NCBI RefSeq assembly: GCF_025370875.1
Contig: NZ_JAMXFD010000017.1
Coordinates: 1-64,000, forward strand
DNA: 64,000 nt
Source: Laspinema palackyanum D2c
GTDB taxonomy: Bacteria; Cyanobacteriota; Cyanobacteriia; Cyanobacteriales; Laspinemataceae
Direction: 5' to 3'
A program made the translations under genes and the position numbers. Positions 43,501 to 52,684 of this stretch are shown piece by piece (position 1 is the first letter of the stretch; every line of letters starts with the position of its first letter). A model generated the notes under the pieces. The model was not told where the DNA came from. It did not search any database and saw only the letters and a program-made list of their open reading frames with translations.

Positions 43501-43991
43501 AGTTGTCTCGGGGTCGTGTTCCAGAAATTGCCGCTGCCTTGACCCGGGACCGGCAAGCACCTAAAATCGCCCAAACCCAGTCCCAGCAAGCCTCCGTTGG
43601 GGTGATCACAAGTCCCGATAAAAACGCTGCTCTTATAAATAAGCCGACTTGTGATCACCTTGGCTCAATGGAACAATCTGACCTTAACCTCGCACCCAAG
43701 GTCCCACTCACCGGCAGTCTGGAGCGCAACTATCCCGTAGGCGATCGGCCTAACTCCGACCCTACCGATTTCGCCACCAACGGCACCGACATCGATGGCT
43801 GGACGGAACTGCTCAAGTTGGTGGCTGCCGAACCCGATGCCGATGCTCAGTTGCTGGCCGATGCCACCGTGGGTCTACCCCAGCAATGGCGGCGCACGAT
43901 ATGGCAGCGGCTGTCTCGGGAAGTGCGCGATCGCCTCCAGCAGATTCGCAACCTCGTCCAGCCCGTGAGTGATTGGATGACTAGCACATAA
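40521..43991 (+). CDS. CyRepA1-type plasmid replication protein
   Basis: 1156 residues. An N-terminal zinc-finger primase segment (C23, C26, C42, C46/C48; YICPVC, CWHGCEC) is followed by a TOPRIM/DUF3854-like region (LSEGILKPLI near 195; IVYWPDSDGV near 245). A helicase follows with Walker A-like GTRSGKKTGKT (residues 347-357) and DEIHTLLEHL near 440. SARYRP-like LIARYRPNIPTEIYARKCG belongs to the helicase C-terminal half. This is the architecture of cyanobacterial CyRepA1, the replication initiator of pSYSA-type plasmids. The C-terminal 200 residues are variable; an SDR copy lies inside at 43722-43750. No ribosome binding site of its own, consistent with coupling to the leader ORF. Confidence 0.83.
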   Translation: MAFSIFDYLEKLEPAKRKNAYICPVCGGDRLTVDPKDGKYSCWHGCECYEIREKVAPWNGLNSNYLDRLQEQAQKRRAENRRIQEEKERQTSDLDDFLNVRDAELKRWLNTMGLSSQHRNDLHRRGLSDEVIELGGFRSLPFGLVCPAWIGGKIAGYQIRMDQAKNGDKYRWGKQQRLNNGEMPITVTGSPVGATANLSEGILKPLISQQRHGGLWIGAAGGHFKASELTLMRSLYQLGIKKIVYWPDSDGVKFNIHQKKAELLQWLESKGFEVAVAYWGQLEGSEFDCDELPAVMQIKEISLSQYRTKIGLAKRVRSLTRQPDIILNSKRLSPDTVKQMPRFGLVGTRSGKKTGKTRSFIQEYIAFCKANNLSILSLFPRISLGLQSCAEWGIPWKSDLDLVTEDGQDLTRLQRAHTNEIGLCFDSLLTVSWREWDVLILDEIHTLLEHLLTANTAIANNRPQIIAAFEKLCRNAKLILCLDADLDDADIQYMEAISGRKMFLVRNDGKPEEGNPILFYEGKPGSIHERILSATSAGERVIFFSDSRTEIEAIESILVANDINCQSWTQDTAKLSEVKEQMKNPNRWLSAEAPQVLLISPTAIVGLSIEIDSFNLRIGYSAGVCQPYAFRQLIARYRPNIPTEIYARKCGMPTGELSHYTDPKKVIKALTLNAKDGFDVAALAQAIAIKEDGFDPEDWAEILQEWQAEDWANCPSLQLYAEIIARRNFAWKHHAELLKAELVAEGFEIIEVMGEDSYASELVKEAKLEIKQKEATQRFQGWSGPLTLEDARIILDDPAASEADRNEAKGVLLREDLPGFAMTPEWIYTNIIQNPLYLSRLRLGYWLERPELAMILDGMKLRSHLKQWCSSVIFVPDLTTVGAKLRLLQAIGIQEIINSPGFSTTLEDPLIAAFWEKCWFRRYQMSRILGVPISENSKPGKILASILQKIGFKLKSRIVGKDRKRIYQVVAPLDRDAIFCAWDLKYADLVAAGELSRGRVPEIAAALTRDRQAPKIAQTQSQQASVGVITSPDKNAALINKPTCDHLGSMEQSDLNLAPKVPLTGSLERNYPVGDRPNSDPTDFATNGTDIDGWTELLKLVAAEPDADAQLLADATVGLPQQWRRTIWQRLSREVRDRLQQIRNLVQPVSDWMTST
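43722..43750 (-). repeat. Short dispersed repeat inside rep, SDR copy 9
   Basis: GAGCGCAACTATCCCGTAGG then CGATCGGCC, translated in frame within the variable C-terminal part of the replication protein. Confidence 0.55.
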
Positions 43992-44081
43992 GTCACAAAA
44001 TGTTGCCAATATTTTGGAGGTGCTTGAGTCAAACTATCACAAGTGCTATAATTGGTTTATTCTATTCAGTCTTTGCCAGCT

Positions 44082-45068
44082 ATGAATTACACCTTGAAAG
44101 AAGCCAAGATTTTCTATCGCAAAGCCTTGAAACTTGCGAAAGAATCACATTGGTTTGCCAAAATCGACCGTCCCTATCCCAAGCTGGCGGGGTACGAACC
44201 GTTCTCCAGTGCGGCTAAGAATCTGGCTCACAATCTGCTAACAGTAGAAATGGGCGTATCCAGTGGGCAGTTAGATATCCGTAATGTGCTGGGTGACCTA
44301 GCCTGGAATGGAATTTTGTCCGCCGCCTGGACTTTGGCTCACAACGAGTTCCCAGTCTGGTGGCTGGGTAAAAATTTGTTCGCCGCGTTTGACGAGTCCG
44401 ACGTACCTCGGGCAATTGGCGATTTGAAGGTCTTGGTTCCCTGCGGTATTATCATGCTACCCCGAGACAAAATCCTGAACCCTGAAAACAACGCTTGTGA
44501 TTGGGTGTTCTTCCAGCATCTCCCGAAAGGCTTGGAACTGCCTCCGTTGAAGCTGGGAGGCCACACCATCGAACACGCTCCCCTAGAATGCGATAAGTTC
44601 CGGTGGGCTACCGTCCTGCGCGAAGGCACGGGTTATGCCAGCACGATTGAACTGGCAGGGGACGAACTGATTCACGGTGACTTCGAGATGGTCAATGTCG
44701 GATTTGTGGATTCCAACCAAGACCTCAACCTCGAACAGCAGTTCCAGCAGCGCATCGAACGCATCGTTCTCCAAACGCTCCTCTATTTGCAAATTCGACC
44801 CGATGACTTGACCCCTCCGGCTCCAGCGGCAATTTCCACCAAAGGTCAAGGATTTTCTAGCGGCAAGTCTAAATCGGAACGCTTTAGCCCCTTGATGATT
44901 GGTCAGCAGTTTCAGCCCAAAACTGAACGGGCTACGGGTACAGCCCACTCCACCCATGCCACTCCCCGGACTCATTGGCGTAAGGGTCATTGGCGCAGGG
45001 TGGCGATTGGGGAAGGACGGCAGCAGCGAGAGTGGCGCTGGATTCAGCCGGTGTTGGTGAATGGGTGA
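44082..45068 (+). CDS. Protein of unknown function downstream of rep
   Basis: 328 residues from MNYTLKEAKIFYRKALKLAK. The ordered N-terminal 250 residues contain LAGYEPFSSAAKNLAHNLLT, NGILSAAWTLAHNEFPVWWL and VLVPCGIIMLPRDKILNPEN. The C-terminal 80 are basic and unstructured, ending in THWRKGHWRRVAIGEGRQQR, which could bind nucleic acid. It follows the replication gene after 90 bp and probably shares its transcript. No family recognised; a plasmid-maintenance accessory role is inference. Confidence 0.65.
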   Translation: MNYTLKEAKIFYRKALKLAKESHWFAKIDRPYPKLAGYEPFSSAAKNLAHNLLTVEMGVSSGQLDIRNVLGDLAWNGILSAAWTLAHNEFPVWWLGKNLFAAFDESDVPRAIGDLKVLVPCGIIMLPRDKILNPENNACDWVFFQHLPKGLELPPLKLGGHTIEHAPLECDKFRWATVLREGTGYASTIELAGDELIHGDFEMVNVGFVDSNQDLNLEQQFQQRIERIVLQTLLYLQIRPDDLTPPAPAAISTKGQGFSSGKSKSERFSPLMIGQQFQPKTERATGTAHSTHATPRTHWRKGHWRRVAIGEGRQQREWRWIQPVLVNG

Positions 45069-45470
45069 GGTTTGGAATGTGCAATTAGGTGTAGGTGTTT
45101 GAAGTGGATATCAATGCGGCGATCAACACGCGCTATCATGACCAACCCGAGCAAAACTGGTTCGGTGGTTGGCAGTTGCGGCGGGTTGAATAAGCGATCG
45201 CTCTCAACTTAGACTACTTCCTCGGGTCATTCGACGCAATCCACACCTAGAGGCTGTTTCCAGATTGGAATTGGACCGTGACCGTGACCGTGACACTAGC
45301 TAAAAACTGAAAAGGGTTACAGGTTGTCTGTGGCGATCGCATCCTTGCACTTCTAAGAATCAATGGAATTTGCTCATGGTGACGACATTCTGCATAATTT
45401 TCCCAAGCGGTGTTCGCCAAGGGATCGCCTAGAAATAAGAAATACCTCCCACCGGACCCCATCTCGAACT
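45069..45470. other. Intergenic region with palindrome and a short open frame
   Basis: 400 bases. A GTG-started frame at 45095-45193 encodes FEVDINAAINTRYHDQPEQN and WFGGWQLRRVE, protein-like but short, with no ribosome binding site; it may be a remnant. A triple GACCGT repeat lies near 45275. A palindrome copy is at 45304-45325. Confidence 0.4.
45304..45325. promoter_or_regulatory. Dispersed palindrome copy
   Basis: AAACTGAAAAG then GGTTACAGGTT; practically the same sequence as copy B at 9544. Confidence 0.55.
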
Positions 45471-46637
45471 TTACTCCCAACGGGTGACTAAATCCTGGGC
45501 AGCTTGCCGGTGTTGTTGGACTAATTCAGGAGGAGACAGGACCATCGCGTTGTTCATGTAGCGATAGACCCACAGCAGAAACTCTTTGAAAGAGCGCCGG
45601 GGTAGTGGCACGATGTAATCGATATATTCAATTTGGCCCGTCTCATTTTTGGGACCGAGTTTAATTTTTTGTTGCCGATGGCGGCAGTCCCCTTCCCGGA
45701 TAAACTCCATCACCGGACTGAAAAATCGGACCTTGACGGGTTCCAACGTTAAAGTCCCGGCTAATTCTGCTGCTTGTTCCTCCGGGTCACCCAAGTATAA
45801 TCCCCAACCATTTTGCAAGAGTTGATGGGCATTTTTCAGGCTTTGGGATTGATGTTCGAGGGTACGGTGCTGAGTGAGCAACTGGCAGTAGTCGCCAAAG
45901 CGGTCGAATCGACCGATCGCCAGATGGCCGGTCTCACAATATTCGTAAATCAAATACCAAGCGATATCATGGTACACCAGTTGCAGAGGCCAGAGTCGCA
46001 AAAGACCGACCAACCCGCGACCATACGGGTCACGTTTGCGGGAAAGTTCGAGCGCCTGAGCGGAGGCGATTGCTTCCTCCACCGTTGCTTGCTGATGAAA
46101 TAAGGTGTTTTGATTGTTCCCCCGTTTCATCATCTCCAGTGGGTCTGTTTCCATGATGGCTCGATTCAGATGTTGGCGTACTGGGTAAGAAAATTGCCCC
46201 CCGCTCGCCAATTCCATCCCGCGCAACCGCCGAGATAACAGGTCGTGAAGCTGACGCGCTTGGGGATTACCTTGGTATTTACCTTGCGATTCCAAGGCAC
46301 ACATCATCACCTGCAACTGTTCTTGGCTCATCACGCCAGTTCCCAGGTAGTATCCCCAACGATAAATCCGGCGCTCAAGGATGCCGTAGTCTCGCAAGCA
46401 TTGTAAATCTTTGCGAAGGGTGGCAGTTGCCGGATAGCCTGGAGCCAATTCCATTCCCAAACTCGCCGCCAACTCGCGAAATTTTTTTTGGACACCTTGC
46501 AGCGCATCGCCGGAGTGACTTTCCCGTTCCTCTTTATGTCCGACGCCGGGATAGTGAACCAGGGCCGCAATCAGCAACATCAACCGCTCAAAACTGCTGC
46601 GGTCGGAATAAGGGTGGGGGGTCGGTTTCTTGGCCAT
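45471..46637 (-). CDS. WYL-domain transcription regulator of the CRISPR locus
   Basis: 388 residues. An N-terminal winged helix (TLRKDLQCLRDYGILERRIY, then RWGYYLG) leads to a WYL domain (LWPLQLVYHDIAWYLIYEYC, then HLAIGRFDRFGDYCQLL) and a WCX-like C-terminus (LEPVKVRFFSPVMEFIREGD). WYL proteins sense nucleic-acid ligands and often regulate CRISPR-Cas. In Synechocystis, WYL repressors sit next to the pSYSA CRISPR systems. This one is divergent from cmr2, with 449 bp between, so regulation of the cmr operon is expected. Confidence 0.83.
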   Translation of the reverse strand: MAKKPTPHPYSDRSSFERLMLLIAALVHYPGVGHKEERESHSGDALQGVQKKFRELAASLGMELAPGYPATATLRKDLQCLRDYGILERRIYRWGYYLGTGVMSQEQLQVMMCALESQGKYQGNPQARQLHDLLSRRLRGMELASGGQFSYPVRQHLNRAIMETDPLEMMKRGNNQNTLFHQQATVEEAIASAQALELSRKRDPYGRGLVGLLRLWPLQLVYHDIAWYLIYEYCETGHLAIGRFDRFGDYCQLLTQHRTLEHQSQSLKNAHQLLQNGWGLYLGDPEEQAAELAGTLTLEPVKVRFFSPVMEFIREGDCRHRQQKIKLGPKNETGQIEYIDYIVPLPRRSFKEFLLWVYRYMNNAMVLSPPELVQQHRQAAQDLVTRWE

Positions 46638-47086
46638 GCGGGTTACCTTTTTTTTTGGGGAATGTCAAGGTAATGGCAATATTGACACAGTTTGTTAACA
46701 ATGGCGAAATCTGTTCACTTGTAAAGGTTTGTATCGTTTTGCAATAATTTGGATACATATCTTCAAATTTCAGACAACCCTAGAAAAAACTGATAAATTT
46801 AGGGTTAATCGGGTTTTTGTGCGCGCCATTGGGTTCGTACATCGCGAGAGTCCTACTCTCATTAAATAATGTCACGGGCAAACCTTGCATATTGGAGCAA
46901 TTGCTTCCCTAGAGAAGAAGCAGAATCCTTATGGCATTCCCAGGTGGAGGCTGGGAACGGCAAGAAATTCTAAGAATGCCCAGAAAATTGCGTAATTTTT
47001 CCCAAATATTCCGATAGGTAAACAGAAGGCGACGGCTTGCGTTAATTCCCCGCCGGTCCATTCATCTCAAGAAAAATCAACAAACC
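46638..47086. promoter_or_regulatory. Divergent promoter region of WYL regulator and cmr operon
   Basis: 449 gene-free bases. A perfect ten-bp palindrome TTGTTAACAA at 46692-46701 lies just after TTGACA (46682) and is a candidate WYL operator. The long 5' leader before cmr2 could itself be transcribed. Nothing else is distinct. Confidence 0.5.
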
Positions 47087-50000
47087 ATGACAAATACACC
47101 CTATTGGCAAGCGAAAATCTGGGGATTGCTCCATGATCCAGCGCTCAAAGCATTGCAGACGAATGTAGGACGCGGTAGCGAGGGAGCATGGTCATCTTTG
47201 GCTTGCATGGAGGGCTGGATATCTCCGAAAGCCAAATCTCATAAGGAGTCTGTCTATAGTAGCAACTGGTTGAAAGAAATTAGCTTGTGCGATTTGATTG
47301 CTTCAGCCAGCGATCGCGCTGCCCTGGGTCGTCTGCCCGGTCATAAAGCAGTAGATTATGACGAGAACGGCTTAGAAATCAAGCATCTACTTTCGGGAGC
47401 CAAACAAACCCTTAAATTAGCCGAATGGCACGATTTCTTGCTCAATGACAAGACTAATCGAAGCAAATGGTTAGCGGAAGTGGAAACGATTTTGATTCCC
47501 GAAAGTATCCGCACCTGTACGGATGCGCGGCAAGTCTACTGGTGGTTATGGCGCTGCTATCCTGTGGCCCTCTCCCGCGCCTTGGACCAGACGGCTAATC
47601 TCTCAGAAGAATCCACGTTGCCCTTACTCCCGGCAGATACTCGCATTCCCGATGCATCGGTATGGAGCCATACCACCATGACTTCTGCTTTGGCTGGTGC
47701 GTTAGCAGGTTACCATTGTGACCCAGATAATTATCCCCGGAAGCGGGCCATCCAAGGCAAAAATTATCACCAATCCCGTCCTTATGTGGGCATTTTTAGC
47801 TTTACGCCGGTGCAGGAACTCATCAAAGCCAGCCGTAAGATGCGTGACTTTTGGGCGGGGTCTTGGTTACTCCATTATTTATCTGCGAAGGTCGCTTGGT
47901 CGCTTGCTTGGAAATATGGCCCGGACACCCTGGTGTATCCCTGTCTCTATGCCCAACCGCTGATTGATTCCTGGCTATTGTCAAAATATCCTGACTTTTC
48001 CGAGTGGATTGAATCCCCTAGCGAACGGCAACTGCTCACCGCTGGATTTCCCAATGTGCTGGTGATGATTCTGCCAGATAACGGCGCGGGCAGCACCGGC
48101 AAGGGGCAGGTGAAAAATCCAGTTTGTGCCGCGATGCAACAGGCTGAACAAACCCTCAAAGACGAATGGCTAAGTTTGGGAAACCAGGTGTTGACGGATT
48201 TGCAGGGTACTCAAAAATGGATGCCCAAGCTCAATCCCCATACTTGGTCCGACTGGCTCAAAGCGCAGTGGCAAACTTATTGGACCGCTTTACCCCTAGG
48301 CGATCGCCTTTTGGAACTGCACCAGTCCCCACGTCAACCCCAAAGTTATCAAACTTGGCAAAAGGCCCAAAATCAGTTTGCTCGTCCTGCGGAGAATCTA
48401 CTGGTGGAGGCCGAAGCGCAATTTGTGGCCGAAACTTATCAGATTAGCGTTGCCGAAGATTGGCGCGATCGCCGCCAACGGTCGCAATCTTATAAAGCCA
48501 GACAGCCAAATTTGAACGTGGGTTCTTGGTGGGCCAGCATTTTCGACCAAACCCGGTTTGCGTTGACGGCGGTTAAAAATTCGCGAACTTGGAATATTCC
48601 GTCTGCCTTTGGACCCCGGTCTACGGTTTCTGGTATCGGTCCTGTGGTCCATAATGGTCCCGATTGGGTGACCGAAGGAGAAACGGCAAAAGACTGGCAG
48701 CGGTCGGTGGGATTGTTTGATGGGATTGAAGAACTCAATGCGACCGAAGTGCTTAAACGGGGATTGCACCGGATTCTGCCCGATTTATTGCAGCAACCCC
48801 AAACCCGGTTGCAGCTTTATTATCCTGACTTGACTTCGGGGGTGGCTGGATGGTTGCGACATCATCCCCAACAACAAGAAGCTTTGGCTTACTATCAGAA
48901 GGCTTGCGAAAGTTTAAGCGATCTTCCTTGGATTAAAAACAATTCTAAGGGGGAACCCCAATCTTGGGGAATTCCTTGGATTGCGGACCAACATCCCGAA
49001 TGGCCTCATCCCCGGGTCTTGAATGCCGGATGGTACATTGAAGAGTTTGAACCACAAGCGCAGACAGCCGGGGCGGTCCTGACTAAAACCGAGCAAAAAC
49101 AGCAGAAACAAGAAGAACTTCGGAAACTGCGTGAGGCCATCAGCCAATGGTTCCCCCCCGGCGCTAATCCGACGGATTGGTATGTGCTCGCCGCTGGAGA
49201 TGGGGATGGGATGAGCAACTGGCTCAAAGGTGAACCGTTGCAAGCCTATAAGGAGTATATTCCCAAAGCCTTGCAAGACCAAATCCCGGAGTTAGCAGTT
49301 CGCGAGTCCTTAGAGAAGTTCTTAGAGTGCCAAAAACGCATGGGTCCGGCGAGTCATAACGCCCTGAGCCGCGCCTTGTTGGATTTTTCCAATCAGTTAG
49401 TCCCGTACCTGACCGAAGTGCGCTATGCAGGACGGTTGATTTATGGCGGTGGCGATGACGTTTTGGCCTATACCAACTTGTGGGAATGGGATAGCTGGCT
49501 GTGGGATATTCGCCAATGTTTCAAGGGCGGCAGCGACCCGAAAGGGGAATTTTCCTGTGATGGAGATTATTGGCGCTTCCAAGGAGAGAAATTACCTAAA
49601 AATCTTTCCAGCAGACCCTTGTTTACGATGGGTTCGAGAGCCAGTATTAGCTTTGGCATGGTCCTGGCGCATCATTCCGTTCCTTTGGCGATCGCTTTAG
49701 AAAACCTCTGGGAAGCGGAAGACGGAGCCAAGGATTATTCTACTCCAGCCGGAGAGGTCAAAAATGCAGTGCAGGTGCGAGTGCTGTATGGCAATGGGAA
49801 TATCCTCAAGGCAACGGCCAAGTTTGAGGTGTTTGATAAGTGGCGATCGCTGCTGAATTTCCCTAAGTTAAATGACGTTAACTTAGATTTCCCTGCCCTA
49901 GATTGTGCCTTATTTGAGCAAGCAGCAGAGGTCTGGAGTCAACATCCCGTTCCCTGTGCCGACGCCATTTTCCACTGGACTACAGCCTTCTGTAGCCGTC

Positions 50001-50182
50001 GCGAGGTTTTCAAAGGCGATGACGCCTTGAAAGTTAAATTTCAGGAAGCCTTAAGCGAGTTCCTCAAGAATTTGTATATAACGACCCAAAGCAAAGACCA
50101 AGAAACCGACGTCAAAAACTGGCTGAAACTGGCGGCCTTCGTGCTGCGGAGTCGCCAAATTAAAGTAGGAGGTGAACATTAG
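47087..50182 (+). CDS. cmr2: Type III-B Cas10 (Cmr2)
   Basis: 1031 residues, the large signalling subunit of the Cmr effector. The HD nuclease motif is at H16-D17 (LLHDPALK) for single-stranded DNA cleavage. The palm active site GGDD is at 788-791 (YGGGDDVLAY) for cyclic oligoadenylate synthesis on target-RNA binding. A zinc-ribbon insertion common in other Cmr2 proteins is not obvious. Both activities look intact. It opens the operon cmr2-cmr3-cmr4-cmr5-cmr6/1 transcribed away from the WYL gene, and cmr3 begins directly after its stop. Confidence 0.95.
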   Translation: MTNTPYWQAKIWGLLHDPALKALQTNVGRGSEGAWSSLACMEGWISPKAKSHKESVYSSNWLKEISLCDLIASASDRAALGRLPGHKAVDYDENGLEIKHLLSGAKQTLKLAEWHDFLLNDKTNRSKWLAEVETILIPESIRTCTDARQVYWWLWRCYPVALSRALDQTANLSEESTLPLLPADTRIPDASVWSHTTMTSALAGALAGYHCDPDNYPRKRAIQGKNYHQSRPYVGIFSFTPVQELIKASRKMRDFWAGSWLLHYLSAKVAWSLAWKYGPDTLVYPCLYAQPLIDSWLLSKYPDFSEWIESPSERQLLTAGFPNVLVMILPDNGAGSTGKGQVKNPVCAAMQQAEQTLKDEWLSLGNQVLTDLQGTQKWMPKLNPHTWSDWLKAQWQTYWTALPLGDRLLELHQSPRQPQSYQTWQKAQNQFARPAENLLVEAEAQFVAETYQISVAEDWRDRRQRSQSYKARQPNLNVGSWWASIFDQTRFALTAVKNSRTWNIPSAFGPRSTVSGIGPVVHNGPDWVTEGETAKDWQRSVGLFDGIEELNATEVLKRGLHRILPDLLQQPQTRLQLYYPDLTSGVAGWLRHHPQQQEALAYYQKACESLSDLPWIKNNSKGEPQSWGIPWIADQHPEWPHPRVLNAGWYIEEFEPQAQTAGAVLTKTEQKQQKQEELRKLREAISQWFPPGANPTDWYVLAAGDGDGMSNWLKGEPLQAYKEYIPKALQDQIPELAVRESLEKFLECQKRMGPASHNALSRALLDFSNQLVPYLTEVRYAGRLIYGGGDDVLAYTNLWEWDSWLWDIRQCFKGGSDPKGEFSCDGDYWRFQGEKLPKNLSSRPLFTMGSRASISFGMVLAHHSVPLAIALENLWEAEDGAKDYSTPAGEVKNAVQVRVLYGNGNILKATAKFEVFDKWRSLLNFPKLNDVNLDFPALDCALFEQAAEVWSQHPVPCADAIFHWTTAFCSRREVFKGDDALKVKFQEALSEFLKNLYITTQSKDQETDVKNWLKLAAFVLRSRQIKVGGEH

Positions 50183-51300
<1,118 letters not shown>

Positions 51301-51301
<1 letters not shown>

Positions 51302-52140
51302 TGACCGAGTTAGTTTATCTATATCTGTTAGCCCCGTTACATACTGGCGGCACAACTCAAGAAGGAAACCTATTAGGAATTGCGCGAGAATCTCATACGG
51401 ATTTGCCTTATATTCCATCGAGTACCATTCGAGGACGCCAACGCGCGAGTGTGGACAATCGCGTAGTCCGCACTCAACTGTTTGGGCCGGATTTGAAAGA
51501 CTTGAATAATCAAGAGTTCCTAGCCGAATACCAATCCCAAACGGGTAAGACCATCACCCAGTTAGAACAGGGGGATATTTGGATTGGAGATGGTTCTTTG
51601 CTGTGGATACCTGTGCCTTCCCTAAGTCATGGGGTGGTTTGGATTAGCTGCCCAATGCTGCTTAATCGTTGGAAACGGTTTAATACCGAGTTGCATGAGA
51701 TTCCGAAAGAATCCTATTTGACCAATGTCAAAAAAAATCAGTCGGGGATGTATCTGAAGGATGCGATTATCAATTCCAATGAGTTGCAAGACTGGAAAGA
51801 CTGGCAGGCGTTTATCCCGCAGCATCCGGCAAGTCAAAGCATTGACCGGGTTTTGGTTTTGCCTGACCATCATTGTGTGACGTTAATCCAAATGAGTCTC
51901 TGGCGGCAGGTGAAGGTCAAGTTGGACGAGCATAAATCGGTCGATGGCGGATTTCGCTATGAGGAAGCGATTCCACCGGACACCGTGATGTATTTTCCTT
52001 GGGGCATTACGTCTCAGGCGAATGGTACTCGCCAAAGTTCTCAAACTGCATTTGAAAACTTGCTGAGTCGTCAAGAGATTATCCAGATTGGGGGTCAAGA
52101 AAGTTTAGGACGAGGGTTCGTTCAGCAATGGTCAACCTGA
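51301..52140 (+). CDS. cmr4: Cmr4 backbone subunit, apparently without slicer Asp
   Basis: 279 residues from MTELVYLYLLAPLHTGGTTQ. Cas7-family backbone protein of the III-B effector: LAPLHTGG, HTDLPYIPSSTIRGRQRA, and the Gly-rich tail QIGGQESLGRGFVQ. In typical Cmr4 an Asp in the loop VVDxPIQRE cleaves target RNA. Aligning the conserved RE-x-HT puts Leu24 at that position here (GNLLGIARE), so the backbone may bind without cutting. The start overlaps the cmr3 stop, which decides it. Confidence 0.9.
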
Positions 52141-52282
52141 CTTCTTTGGAACTCGTGAAAACAGTCTCTTTTTCAACACAGACTGTCCTTCGCCTAAAGA
52201 ATTTACCACTAGAAAAAGGCCCGTATAATTGGGCTATTCTTCAACTTCAGCTTTAGTTTATTAATTCACTTCAGGAGTAACC
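52141..52282. other. Gap between cmr4 and cmr5
   Basis: 142 bases, longer than any other gap among the cmr genes. It ends with AGGAGT six bases ahead of cmr5. An internal promoter is possible; no repeat is seen. Confidence 0.4.
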
Positions 52283-52681
52283 ATGATGACTTTTGACCCC
52301 CGGACTATAGCGACTCCCGTTTATGAAGCGCTGTCGGAGTTGCGATCGCAAACTCAGGACAACACTCACCTCAAAGAGCAGAAAAGTCAAGCTGTTGAAC
52401 TCTATACCTATCTTTCTACTTGGGGCATGATGCGCCTGAAAGCAGAAGAACAAGCCCTCGGGCAAGAAGGGAAAAAGCAGGTTGTTCGTAAATATTTCGA
52501 GTGTTTACAAACCCTTGCCAATTTGCAGAATGGCAACCTAGCAGGCAATCAGGGCTTAACTACCCTCAAAAACTTAGATACCGACGAATATTTGGGGTTG
52601 ACCGGATTGGGATTAGCTTTGGCCCGAGAGTTTAGTTTTTGGGCGACTGCTGTTTATCACAATGTTTCTGGAGAGGACTAA
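52283..52681 (+). CDS. cmr5: Cmr5 small subunit
   Basis: 132 residues, all helical: VYEALSELRSQTQDNTHLKE, then a helix ending TWGMMRLKAEEQALGQ and LTGLGLALAREFSFWATAVY. Size, composition and operon position match the Cmr5/Cas11 small subunit that lines the minor filament and contacts target RNA. AGGAGT lies six bases before the ATG. Sequence conservation of Cmr5 is low, so position weighs heavily in this call. Confidence 0.85.
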   Translation: MMTFDPRTIATPVYEALSELRSQTQDNTHLKEQKSQAVELYTYLSTWGMMRLKAEEQALGQEGKKQVVRKYFECLQTLANLQNGNLAGNQGLTTLKNLDTDEYLGLTGLGLALAREFSFWATAVYHNVSGED

Positions 52682-52684
52682 ATC

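Noticed and set aside
9512-45325. Dispersed palindromes as rho-independent terminators
   Set aside because: Stems are AT-rich and short, there is no following T-run, and many copies lie upstream of start codons.
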